A DNA stretch of 26,281 bases, from assembly GCA_002361595.1 (NCBI GenBank), contig DETJ01000011.1, positions 1-26,281 of the forward strand. The letters are read 5' to 3'. The translations under genes were made by a program, and so were the position numbers. The notes under the pieces are model-generated. The model was not told the DNA's origin. It saw only the letters and a program-made list of their open reading frames with translations, and did no database searches. The stretch comes from Patescibacteria group bacterium UBA3291. GTDB taxonomy: Bacteria > Patescibacteriota > Gracilibacteria > Absconditabacterales > Absconditicoccaceae. Numbering within the stretch: position 1 is the first letter of the stretch; every line of letters starts with the position of its first letter. Positions 8,937 through 17,359 of this stretch are shown piece by piece.

Positions 8937-9167
8937 TTATGCATCAATTACATCATTCTTAGATTTAGTCTTGATAGTTACGACTTGTTTTCCATTGTAG
9001 TAACCACAAACTGGACAAACTCTATGAGCAAGCATATTAGCTCCACATTGAGGGCATTTTGTAGTTTGATATTTATTAGTCAACTTCTTTAAGTTGATTG
9101 TCTTCCAAGTAGAGTGTCTTCTATGTTTTCTCGCTTGAGAGATTTTATTTCTTGGACCGATATTCAT
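8937..9167 (-). CDS. rpmF: 50S ribosomal protein bL32
   Basis: bL32 is a small zinc-ribbon protein of the large ribosomal subunit. The 76-residue product has the family's basic N-terminal half (KISQARKHRRHSTWK) and the zinc-binding cysteines CPQC and CPVC around a short loop (TTKCPQCGANMLAHRVCPVCGYY). All four cysteines are present. A short basic and acidic tail (KTKSKNDVIDA) extends past the usual end. No glycine in this gene is encoded by TGA. It is the second gene of an operon, 34 bases after rpmA, and ends at the terminator at 8895-8918. Confidence 0.95.
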   Translation of the reverse strand: MNIGPRNKISQARKHRRHSTWKTINLKKLTNKYQTTKCPQCGANMLAHRVCPVCGYYNGKQVVTIKTKSKNDVIDA

Positions 9168-9201
9168 GACAGTAAGAAATTAATAAGATAAAACATAAAT
9201 A

Positions 9202-9690
9202 TTATTCAGCTTTTTCTTCTTTTTTAGCTGTAGTTTTTTTAGCTGTAGGTTTCTTTTCAGCCGTAGCTTTTTTTGGAGTAGCTGCTTTTTTAGCAGGAGC
9301 TTTTTTCTCAGCTTTTGGAGCTTCCTCTTTTGCTTCTACTTTTTCTTCTTTCTTAGCTTCAGCTTTAGGAGCTGCTTTTTTAGCCGCGACTTTTTTTTCA
9401 GCTTTCACTTCAGCTTCAGGAGCTACATAAACAACAGTTTTTAAATAAGTTCTTCCATCGAATCTTTTGAAGTTCTTTTGCTTAAACATAACTATTCCAT
9501 CAGTTGCAGCATGAATAGAGAAATCTGAAGCTAAATATGTATTAGCTCCGCATTCATATTTAGAACCATTTTGTCTAACGATAATATTTCATGCAACAGC
9601 TTTTTGTCCTCCGAAGAGTTTAATTCCACGATATTTTGGTTGTGAATCCCTAAGGTTTTTAGCCGCACCGGCTGCCTTTTTGTGTGCCAT
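9202..9690 (-). CDS. rpmA: 50S ribosomal protein bL27 with long Lys/Ala/Glu tail
   Basis: bL27 sits near the peptidyl-transferase centre and helps place tRNA. The 162-residue product begins MAHKKAAGAAKNLRDSQPKY with the family's N-terminal MAHKK, then YRGIKLFGGQKAVAGNIIVRQ and a core close to the usual sequence (CGANTYLASDFSIHAATDG, then FKRFDGRTYLKTVVYV). The start is at 9690; the internal Met at 9489 is not the true start. One Gly (AVAGN) is TGA; the rest are GGN. The family is normally about 85-90 residues. Here about 72 further residues follow, made almost only of K, A, E, P and T. Such tails are probably disordered and could bind RNA or partner proteins. It leads the rpmA-rpmF operon; rplU, its usual partner, is not upstream. 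Confidence 0.95.
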
Positions 9691-9811
9691 ATTTCTGGAT
9701 AAATAAAAATAAAGATAAGGTCCGAATTCCATCTTTAGTTTGGTTGACAGCCCAAAGAAAAGCTAATTCCGACAAAGGTTTTCCCAACCGCCAAGTTCGC
9801 GGAAAGTACTA
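9691..9811 (-). ncRNA. Candidate structured leader of the rpmA operon
   Basis: The ~120-base stretch between the predicted start of transcription and rpmA is less AT-rich than other leaders here and can fold. From 5' to 3' on the minus strand: CCGC pairs with GCGG around 7 bases; GGTT with AACC; and, just before the start codon, AAAGATGG pairs with CCTTATCTTT (8 pairs and a TT bulge). The last hairpin could hide or expose the translation start. By analogy with autoregulatory ribosomal-protein leaders this may bind L27 or another ribosomal protein. I do not recognise it as a named RNA family. Confidence 0.45.
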
Positions 9812-9817
9812 ACATAG

Positions 9818-9845
9818 TTTATAACAAAATGGATATAATTTTCAA
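9818..9845 (-). promoter_or_regulatory. Promoter of the rpmA-rpmF operon
   Basis: On the minus strand TTGAAA, 16 bases, TATAAA. Transcription would start near 9811, about 120 bases before the rpmA start. Confidence 0.6.
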
Positions 9846-9862
9846 GTAAAACATTTAAAAAA

Positions 9863-9882
9863 ACTCGAGATTTCTCTCGAGT
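9863..9882 (-). terminator. Terminator of the large lipoprotein gene
   Basis: A perfect 8-base stem ACTCGAGA/TCTCGAGT with a loop that reads GAAA on the minus strand, followed there by a T-run (9862-9857). It lies about 42 bases past the lipoprotein stop. Confidence 0.85.
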
Positions 9883-9923
9883 CTTCGAAATAAAAGTTAA
9901 TTACTATTCATTGCATTAGAAAT

Positions 9924-11153
9924 TTATCATCTTGGACAGCTTTTCAAAAAGAACATATCCATTAGATTATTATCATGTTGATTCAATCTTTCACACTCTT
10001 CATCACTGATGCCATATCATTCTCATTCATACAAAACAGTCCATCCATTATCAGTTTTTTCTAAAATACTTTGATAACTATCATAATCGTAGCCATCTAC
10101 ATAATAAAAATTTACAACTACATATTTACCTATAACGTTTCAAACTGCATAAGAAACTTTATCCTGATCATAATCTTTTGTATATTGATATCATGATTTT
10201 TTAATAAAGTTTTTTAATGTTCACTCTTCTCAAGGCACAAAATCTGGCATCTCTTTATCAGCACATCATTCGTAATGAGTAGTTCCTATGATATGTTTTT
10301 CTCCATCATCTCAATAGTAAGATTCAGTAACATCAAAGGAAATTTTGTATTCATGTATGTCTCATTTTCATCAGTCTATACAATCAGCTTTTTCTAGTCT
10401 TCAGTTTGAATTATATCATTTGAAATTAAAATTATCTCAATCAGGCTGAAGTGTCTCTATGTACTCTTCCTTTAATCCATCAGGAGTAAAGATATTAAAG
10501 CTATCTCAAGCAATATCAGCACGCCAGAAAGGTTCCATTCATTCTGCGTAGAAATTAAAATCCTTAAGTTGTACTACTCACTCTGGAAGATAACCACAAG
10601 AAACCTCTACAGTATATGTTGCAGTATCATAAAAATCTGCTCGAGCTTTATCTAAATCTTCCATTCCACCTTCATCTTCAAATTCTCATGCCATCAATTC
10701 ATATGGAATCTCTTGTTCAAGAGTGTGATAATATAAACATGCTATATTATCTTTTGAGTATTCAATTGCAGCTCATCAGACTTCATCTCATAGATAGAAT
10801 ACATGCCATCCATCAAATATTTTTGACATATTAGGTAAATCTTTTACTCCGCTTACAGACAAAGTATATCCACTGAAATCGTAATATGGATCTTCTGTGT
10901 ACTCTTCAAAATCATTTTCAGCTATATTATATCGAGAAATGGTATCTTCATGAATATCAGATTCTTTCGCATCTAATTCATTAGCAAAATTTTTCATAAC
11001 AGATGCTACTTCATTATCAGGCAAAACTACATTTGATTGTGTAGAATTATCTGGTTTTGTATTTTCTCAGTCTTTTGGTTCACAACCTACCAATAATAAA
11101 GATAATCATAAAATAAAGGCCATCCCTAAACTCAAAAAACTTTTACTTTTCAT
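9924..11153 (-). CDS. Large acidic lipoprotein with a GxEPFW-type motif
   Basis: A 409-residue predicted lipoprotein. The signal peptide (MKSKSFLSLGMAFILGLSLL) ends in lipobox LVGC, with Cys at residue 24. The mature chain is acidic and rich in Tyr, Gly and Asp. In the centre AEGMEPFWRADIAGDSFNIF resembles the GxEPFW motif of an uncharacterised bacterial envelope family (COG3650-like). It is followed by repeated beta-strand-like segments (HEYKISFDVTESYY, then SYAVGNVIGKYVVVNFYYV). About 20 glycines are TGA, so a standard-code reading gives only fragments. Several cysteines in the mature part could form disulfides outside the cell. It is transcribed alone and ends at a strong terminator. Function unknown; surface exposure is likely for an episymbiont envelope protein, but this is inference. 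Confidence 0.8.
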
Positions 11154-11267
11154 GATAAAACATATTTAAAAAATAAAAAAGCATATATTAAACTAATATT
11201 AACTTTTCAGATAAAAACAAGATAAATTTCTTCATTTTTTGTATTTTCTTATTGATTGTAGGTGGAG

Positions 11268-11292
11268 AAAAAAAGTCCCAAAAAAAAGTCCC
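11268..11292. repeat. Tandem AAAAAAAGTCCC repeat in a divergent intergenic region
   Basis: Two copies of A(7-8)GTCCC follow each other and are trailed by another A-run. They lie between the divergent genes at 9924-11153 and 11365-11955, just before a TTGACT box (11300-11305). The reverse of this unit, GGGGGACTTTTTTT, appears once more at 23086-23100 near the pilus promoter. Confidence 0.6.
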
Positions 11293-11299
11293 AAAAAAT

Positions 11300-11326
11300 T
11301 TGACTTCTTTTTTTTTTATGTACAAT
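11300..11326 (+). promoter_or_regulatory. Possible promoter of the 196-residue hypothetical gene
   Basis: TTGACT followed after only 15 bases by TACAAT, then about 38 bases to the ATG at 11365. The short spacer makes it weaker than the other promoters listed. Confidence 0.4.
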
Positions 11327-11364
11327 TAAATATACAAATATTTTATTTATTAAACTAAATAACC

Positions 11365-11955
11365 ATGTCAATAGATGCAAAAAATGGTGTAGAATATGAT
11401 CGATATGATGATATCGATAAAGATTTAGCAAAATTAAAAGCAATATTAGAATCAGGAACTCTCTCTAAAGAAAGAATTGATGATAAATTTTCAGCATTAG
11501 CAAACCAAATTGAAAGTAAAACATCTAATTCAGATGATATTTATTTTTATAATTCTGAAAGTAGTTTTGATCCTATTCGTGAAGCTTGATACAAAAGATG
11601 AGTAAGCAAAGAAAAAATAGAAAAAATGATAAGTGACATGAAAAAAGATGCAGAAAAAGATACGATTATTATGCATAATCGAGATAAAAGAACTACAACA
11701 AGATTGTCCAAAATGTATGACTGAACATATAAGATTGAACAAATTAAATATGGTGAAAGTTATACAGGAGAACAAACTCAAGAAAAAATAGTTAAAAATA
11801 ATCTATCACCAGTTGAAGTGTATAAATTTCTGTCTATAATAGAGCAAAGATTTTCAAGAATGAATAAAAGTAAAACAGAGAGCTGAAAACAAGAAAAACG
11901 TAGAGAAAAAGAAAGTAGGAGCAGAGAAATAGATGATCTTTTGAATAATTCATAA
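11365..11955 (+). CDS. Hypothetical charged cytoplasmic protein
   Basis: I do not recognise this 196-residue protein. It has no signal peptide or membrane segment and is rich in K, E, D and S, with long predicted helices. The N-terminal part (DIDKDLAKLKAILESGTLSKE) and the middle (KRGVSKEKIEKMISDMKKDAEKD) look like short helical pairs. The end is a strongly basic helix (KQEKRREKESRSREIDDLLNN). Four glycines are TGA, including those in EAGYKRG. The codon use matches the neighbourhood, so it is a native gene and not a shadow. It is a single-gene unit and shares the bidirectional terminator at 11971-11999 with convergent gyrB. A regulatory or structural role is possible but nothing in the sequence decides it. 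Confidence 0.75.
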
Positions 11956-11970
11956 TTATAAAAAATACAA

Positions 11971-11999
11971 AAAACTCGGTAATTTCTACCGAGTTTTTT
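11971..11999. terminator. Bidirectional terminator between the hypothetical gene and gyrB
   Basis: A perfect stem ACTCGGTA/TACCGAGT with A-runs on the left and T-runs on the right. The loop reads GAAAT in the gyrB direction. It lies 2 bases beyond the gyrB stop and 15 bases beyond the stop of the convergent gene. Confidence 0.9.
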
Positions 12000-12001
12000 A
12001 A

Positions 12002-13927
12002 CTAAATATCCAAGTTCTTGATATTCTTAGCATGAGTGAGAATGAAATGCTTTCTACTTGGCACATCTTCACCCATAAGGATTCTGAATAATCTATCAGC
12101 TTCTTGAGCATCAGTAATAGTAATTTTGTTCAACCTTCTGAATTCTGGATTCATTGTAGTATCCCAAAGCTGTTCTGCATTCATTTCTCCAAGACCTTTA
12201 TATCTCTGGATTTCTACATTATCATCAGGTTTAAATCCATACATGGCAGGAGTATCTGATTCATCATAAGAATATACTTCCTTACTTCATTTACTGAATT
12301 TATAAATAGGAGGACATGCAGCATAAACATGTCATTCTTCAATTAATTCTCTCATAAACCTGAAGAAGAATGTGAGTAGGAGAGTTCTAATATGAGCACC
12401 ATCCACATCGGCATCGGTCATGATTATGATTTTATCATACCTTAATGACTCAGAATTATAATTATCCTTTACTCATGTACCAATTGCTGTAATCAAATCT
12501 TTGATAGCCTGGCTGGCAGTAATTTTTTGTATAGAAGCTTGTTCTGTATTCAAAATCTTTCCTCTAAGAGGTAATATTGCCTGGAATTTACTGTCCCTAC
12601 CTTGTTTAGCAGAACCTCCGGCAGAATCTCCCTCTACTATATATAACTCAGTTCACTTATTTCATCTTTTGCTACAATCAGCCAGCTTTCATGGTAAGAT
12701 TCATCCACTCAAAACATTCTTTCTAAGAACAGTTTCCTTAGCGAACTTCGCAGCTAATCTAGCTCTGGCAGCTAAATCAATTTTCTCAAATATTTTATCA
12801 AATTCTTCTGGATGGTCTACAAATACTTGTTGTAAGTAGTCATAAGTAATCTTTTCTACTTCATTTCTAACATAGGCATTTCCAAGTCTTCATTTAGTCT
12901 GTCATTCAAATTGAGGTTCAGGAATCTTTACTGTAACGATTCCATATAATCAATCTGTAATATCGCTGTATTGGAATTCTCAGATTTTTTTATCTATTTT
13001 TTCCTTTTCATGTCAGATTTCATTGATAATTCTAAGTAATGCAGACTTAAATCAAAGGATATGACTTCATCCATCACGAGTAGGAATGTTATTTACGAAA
13101 CTTAATGTATGATCATTACTTGTAGCCACGAATTGGAAAGCTATTTCAGCTAAACAATCTTTTCATTCAGCTTTGAAATAGTGAGGAGAAGAAAGTCTCT
13201 CTTGTTCTCATACTAAATTATTCAACCAAGTCTTGATTCCTCATTCATAGTAATATCTAGATTTAGTTCATGTTTTTCTATCAATGAAAGTGAATGTTAC
13301 ACCAGGCGTCAAATAAGCAGCCTGTTTCATTCTCTGCACTTCGTATCATTCAATGAATTCAGTAGTATCAAAAATTGTTGGATCAGGTAAGAATGTTACA
13401 CTTGTTCCATGCTTATCAGTTTCTCAGATTTCTTCAATAGGTCATTGAGGAATTCATTTCTCAAATCTCATATGATAAATTTTTCAGTTCTTATTTACTG
13501 TTACTTCAAGCCAAGTAGAGAGTGCATTTACCACACTAGCTCCCACTCAGTGTAATCATCCAGAAACTTTATAAACAGATTTATCAAATTTTCCTCATGC
13601 ATGCAAAACCGTATAAACAGTTTCAAGTGCAGATTTTCCAGTCTTTGGGTGGATATCTACAGGAATTCATCTTCAGTTATCATGCACAGTTACACTTCAG
13701 TCTTCATTCATAATCGTAGTAATGTGAGTACAGAATCCAGCTAAAGCTTCATCCACAGCATTATCCACGATTTCCTGAATCATATGATGCAATCATCTCT
13801 GGTCAGTAGTTCCAATATACATTCAAGGTCTCTGTCTCACAGGCTCTAATCATTCAAGCACTTTAATATGAGAAGCATCGTACTGTTTGTCATTAGTAAT
13901 CCCAACATTTGAATCCAAATCTGTCAT
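12002..13927 (-). CDS. gyrB: DNA gyrase subunit B
   Basis: GyrB is the ATPase subunit of gyrase, which with GyrA introduces negative supercoils. The 641-residue product (usual length about 640 in forms without the Gram-negative insert) starts MTDLDSNVGITNDKQYDASH. The GHKL ATPase follows: EPVRQRPGMYIG, the Mg-binding EIVDNAVDEAL, HDNGRGIPVD and SGGLHGVGASVVNAL. The transducer domain leads to the TOPRIM part, with EGDSAGGSAKQGRDSKFQA, then PLRGKILN and MTDADVDGAHIRTLL, and the C-terminal QRYKGLGEMNAEQLW. Every catalytic motif is present; many of its glycines, including the first Gly of both PGMYIG and GGLHGVG, are TGA. Stop is TAG. gyrA is not adjacent. The gene diverges from smpB, and their predicted promoters overlap. 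Confidence 0.97.
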
Positions 13928-14037
13928 AATTTTTCTTTGAGTATAAAAAAATCAATCAAAACTTAACCAACATAAAAAGAATAAAAAAATCAGACTCTTT
14001 TTCAAGTGAAAATTCAATTTGTAGCTATCTAAAATGT

Positions 14038-14065
14038 AGCATAAAGACTTGAATTTTTTGGTCAA
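14038..14065 (-). promoter_or_regulatory. Predicted gyrB promoter
   Basis: On the minus strand TTGACC, 16 bases, TATGCT. The predicted leader is about 100 bases long. It overlaps the smpB promoter on the other strand. Confidence 0.45.
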
Positions 14066-14076
14066 TTTTTTATAAA
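14049..14076 (+). promoter_or_regulatory. Predicted smpB promoter
   Basis: TTGAAT, 16 bases, TATAAA, with a leader of about 29 bases to the ATG at 14112. It occupies almost the same bases as the divergent gyrB promoter, so RNA polymerase cannot bind both at once. Confidence 0.55.
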
Positions 14077-14111
14077 AATTTTAACTAAATTTCAGTCAGA
14101 TTTTTTGAAAA

Positions 14112-14570
14112 ATGAAAGTAGTAACAAAGAATAAAAGAGCATATTTCGACTATGAATTTTCCGCTGATTATACAGCTGGAATAGTTTTGGCATGACATGA
14201 AGTCAAATCCATCAAAACTTCACATGTTAATATATCTGATACTATCATTTCTATTCAGAATTGAGAAATATTTTTACTATGAATGGATGTGCCTTTATAT
14301 TCCAAAACCTCTCCAAATTTGGCTCCACATTATCAGCCAAAGCAAAAAAGAAAACTTTTGGTAAATAAAAAAGAGCTTTCCAGAATCGCAGCTCAGCTTG
14401 ATAAACCATGAATGACAGCCGTTGCTTTGGAAGTTTTGATTACAGATAGATGATTTATAAAAATTAAAATTTGAATAGGTCGCTTAAAGAAAAAAATAGA
14501 GAAAAAGCAGATCCTAAAGGAGCGTTCACAGGAAAAAGAAATGAGAAAAGAAGCTAAGTTATTTAGGTAA
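14112..14570 (+). CDS. smpB: SsrA-binding protein SmpB
   Basis: SmpB binds tmRNA and brings it to stalled ribosomes for trans-translation. The 152-residue product has the standard length and motifs: KRAYFDYEF near the N-terminus (normal RKAxHDYxI), LAGHEVKSIKTSHVNISDTI (normal LxGTEVKSLRxGxxNLxDSY), PHYQPKQKRKLLVNKKEL (normal YxPxRxRKLLLHKxEI), then IGIGRLKKKIEKK and a basic C-terminal tail. Several glycines are TGA. tmRNA itself (ssrA) is not in the window. A predicted promoter lies directly upstream. The SIMPL-domain gene follows after 67 bases, with its own possible promoter. Confidence 0.95.
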
Positions 14571-14576
14571 AAAGTG

Positions 14577-14606
14577 TTGAAATTTGCATATATATATAGC
14601 TATATT
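14577..14606 (+). promoter_or_regulatory. Possible promoter of the SIMPL-domain gene
   Basis: TTGAAA, 18 bases that include a (TA)n run, then TATATT. It starts 7 bases after the smpB stop and ends 31 bases before the next ATG. Confidence 0.4.
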
Positions 14607-14637
14607 AAATGTATTTTATTTTTTAATATAAACAAAC

Positions 14638-15342
14638 ATGAAGACAAAAGACAGGTTGTTTATCTTCTTAATGGTGTTAATAATTTGCTTGTTTGGACTT
14701 TTTGCAATGCATGAGTTCGCTAAGAATCGTAATTTAAATGGTATTAATGTTACATGAAATGCAGAATGATATATACCAGCAGATCGAGCTATGGTGGGTT
14801 TAGAGTTTTATGCAACTTGAGATACATACGAGCAGAGAAATAGTTTATTAGATGAGAGAGTTAGTCAGATTAAGGAAATCTTTAGTTGATATAGATTAAG
14901 CAATATAGATTGAGGTTATGAGAGATATGAAGATGAGGGATGTTACTATAAAAATAGAAGAATTTGAGTTACTTGTATGAAGCAGTATTTGTGATTTGAG
15001 TTTACATGAAATATTGAAGAGAAGGCAAACAATATTAAAGAACAACTTAGTTGATATGATTGGGTAAATATCCAGAATCGAAATATAGCAGTACAAGAAA
15101 ATGGAGAATCAATTAATCAAATAAGAGCATTAGCAAATGAAAATGCAAAAGAAAAAGCAGAATGATTGGCAAAGAGTTTGTGAGTGAAACTATGAAAATT
15201 GATAGTATATTCAGAAAATTGATTTGATTGAAGTCAGTACTATAATAATTTACAAAATAGAATAATGTATTATTCTCAATTCCCATCTTCATTTGATATA
15301 AATCTTAAAGCTACAGTTTACCATACTTATGCTATTAAATAG
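14638..15342 (+). CDS. SIMPL-domain (DUF541) envelope protein
   Basis: A 234-residue protein of the SIMPL/DUF541 family, found in the periplasm or outside the membrane in other bacteria. Residues 6-24 form one hydrophobic helix (LFIFLMVLIICLFGLFAMH) without a lipobox, so it is probably a signal anchor. The domain starts with INVTGNAEGYIPADRAMVGL, the usual 'V.G.GxxxxxPDxA' strand. It ends with ANENAKEKAEGLAKSLGVKL and GKLIVYSENG, the usual 'A..KA..LA..LGV.LG.v..I.E' signature. About 15 glycines are TGA. Biochemical role is unknown; family members are linked to envelope stress. Stop is TAG and a terminator follows. Confidence 0.85.
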
Positions 15343-15360
15343 GATTTATAATATAAATAA

Positions 15361-15395
15361 AAAGCTGAGTCTAAACGATAGAGTCAGCTTTTTTA
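15361..15395. terminator. Terminator between the SIMPL gene and obg
   Basis: AAAGCTGAGTCT pairs with AGAGTCAGCTTT (11 of 12) around a 7-base loop, followed by a T-run on the plus strand and preceded by an A-run. It lies between convergent genes and can serve both. Confidence 0.85.
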
Positions 15396-15423
15396 TTTAA
15401 TTTATTATTTTATCACATTATTA

Positions 15424-16911
15424 TTAATACATAATATACTTATCATCTTGACCAACATAATAACTCTTAATTTTGAGTACATCTCATTTTCTAGCTCAGA
15501 ATTCTTCTAATAAATTTATATATCATTTCTGGTCCATCTGTTTCCAAAACCACATTTCAGCTTCATCATTTCCCCATGGGGTAATGAAAACCAGTCTACA
15601 AATTTCAGCATTTTTGATTTCATAAACATTTGTATATCTTGCAGCTGCATGTTCCAGATATCATTCCTCCACCAAGAAATCCTTTTCTTCATCTGTAATG
15701 TCTGTAATCATTTCAGCTTCATCGTCATCGAATTCAAAAGCAATTCTAGGCTCAACTGTAGGAATCTCCACTTTTGGCATATCTTTGAGCATTTCTGCCA
15801 AAGCACGGCACCATTCTCAGACTCACATATATGTTCATGCAGAAGTGACGAAAATATTTTTCTTGATTACATCTTCTGGTAGCGATTTATATCAATGTTC
15901 TTTTAAATATTCTCAAAAAATCTGAATCAACTGAGATTCGTATTCCTGCAAAAGTTCTTCATCATTTATTAGGTCATACTTATTTAGTACAAAAACCACT
16001 CTTTTTGACATAAATAATTCATCATCTACATACACATTGAAATTTATATAATTTCACTGCTTCTCAAATGCGAAATAATAATCTTCTTCATCTTGTAAAA
16101 ATTTTTGCTCGATATAGAGACGAATCTCATCAAAAAGTCAGTTTGTCTCTTTTATTCATTCATCGTAGCGAGACATATCCATCACCATAGCAAAAATTCT
16201 GGCTTTCAAAACATGACGAAGAAAATCATTTCATAGTCATTTTCCCTCAGCAGCTCATTCAATTAATCCAGGAATATCCACCATATTAAATCTGAAATCT
16301 CCCACAGATACACTTCACAAATTTGGTACTAACGTCGTGAAAGGGTAGTCAGCCACTTTGGCTTTAGTCGAAGCTGCGCAGTTGATTAATGACGATTTTC
16401 CCACACTTGGATTTCAAATTAATCCCACATCTCCTAGTAGCTGTAATTCCAAAATCAGATTTAATTTCTGTCCAGGTTCTCATAATAGGAAAAAGTTTGG
16501 ATATTGATTCACAGCATCCTTGAAATGGATATTTCACTTTCACCCTATTCATCATGCTAAAGCTTTCCAAGTCTCTCAGTCTTGTGTAAAATGGTAAAGT
16601 ACTTTCCCTGTTTCAGCATGTTTTACCATAGTCTCCACCGGCACTATCAAAGTCAAATCAGGTGCATTAGCTCAGTATTGATCTTTTGTCCTTCAGTCTT
16701 CTCAGTTCTTTGCTTTGAATATTTTCTTGTATTTGTATTCCAGTAATGTGCTTTCATCTTTGCTTGCTTGAAAAATTATGGAACCTCAGTTTCCACCATC
16801 TCAACCATTTGGTCATCAGTAGGGGATTCAGCTTTCTCTTCTCCCACTAGCGAGTCCATTCCCTCATTTTCATGATTCTACACTAATTTCCACTTCATCA
16901 TAGAATTGCAT
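15424..16911 (-). CDS. obg: GTPase Obg/CgtA
   Basis: Obg is an essential GTPase that takes part in assembly of the large ribosomal subunit. The 495-residue product has all three domains. The glycine-rich Obg fold runs from about residue 1 to 160 (SGKGGNGLASGRRESG, then YGGPNGGDGGNGGSI). The G domain has GNPSVGKSSLIN (G1), DIPGLIEGAAEGKGLG (G3), NKYD (G4) and SAGTYMG (G5). A C-terminal OCT domain ends it (RLVFITPWGNDEAEMWFWKQ, then EFGARKGDVLKI). The glycine-rich fold depends on about 20 TGA codons, making this one of the clearest proofs of the code. Length exceeds the usual 330-430, mostly through an insert between G3 and G4. Tandem TAA TAA stop. Its promoter lies at 16944-16971. Confidence 0.96.
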
Positions 16912-16943
16912 AATTTTTCAGACAATAATAAAACCCATTCAAA

Positions 16944-16971
16944 ATTATAAAAAAATCTGAAAATAAATCAA
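16944..16971 (-). promoter_or_regulatory. Promoter of obg
   Basis: On the minus strand TTGATT, 16 bases, TATAAT (a perfect -10), about 33 bases before the obg ATG. One of the better promoter matches in the window. Confidence 0.65.
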
Positions 16972-17013
16972 GTTATATAAGGTGAGAAAATAGAAATATA
17001 TAATTTAAAACTT

Positions 17014-17280
17014 CTAAATTTCTCATAAACTATCAACAGCTCATAGATCTTTTGCTCATGTATGATTATCATTGATTTCATCATCGGCAACAGGAATATT
17101 GTTTACATTATCTAATCACATACTTCCACCTTGATCAGCACTTTCATATCAAAGTTCAATTTGTTGAGGATTGTTGTTTGTATCATTACTATTAGTATTA
17201 TCACTGTTTATATCACTTTTACATCAACAAATAATAATACTTAGACTAAGCAAAGAAAACATAATACATTTTTTTAACAT
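17014..17280 (-). CDS. Small Asn/Asp-rich lipoprotein
   Basis: An 88-residue predicted lipoprotein of unknown function. The signal MLKKCIMFSLLSLSIIICGC ends in lipobox ICGC, with the acylated Cys at residue 20 and its preceding Gly encoded by TGA. The mature part is short and low in complexity (NSDNTNSNDTNNNPQQ) and then acidic. It follows the pilus operon in the same direction, but a terminator (17303-17325) lies between, so it is probably separate. Stop is TAG. Confidence 0.75.
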
Positions 17281-17302
17281 TTTTATTTAATAAAAAATAA
17301 AA

Positions 17303-17325
17303 AATCAGATTATTTCAATCTGATT
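17303..17325 (-). terminator. Terminator of the pilus operon
   Basis: A perfect 9-base stem AATCAGATT/AATCTGATT with a loop that reads GAAAT on the minus strand, followed there by TTTTATTTTTTATT. It lies 35 bases beyond the stop of the last pilus gene. Confidence 0.8.
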
Positions 17326-17359
17326 AGTATAGAAAATAACAACAAAATCAATGGATATT

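Noticed and set aside
9202..9489. A stand-alone alanine/lysine-rich protein starting at 9489.
   Set aside because: The frame continues upstream through one TGA glycine to a full bL27 start at 9690, so this is its C-terminal part.
9691..9811. A tRNA or other housekeeping RNA in the GC-richer stretch before rpmA.
   Set aside because: No acceptor stem, T-loop GTTC or CCA-end pattern is present; a leader RNA fits the promoter and gene position better.
15649..15925. Overlapping plus-strand reading frames opposite the end of obg.
   Set aside because: They are antisense to the OCT domain of a well-supported gene and show no family resemblance.
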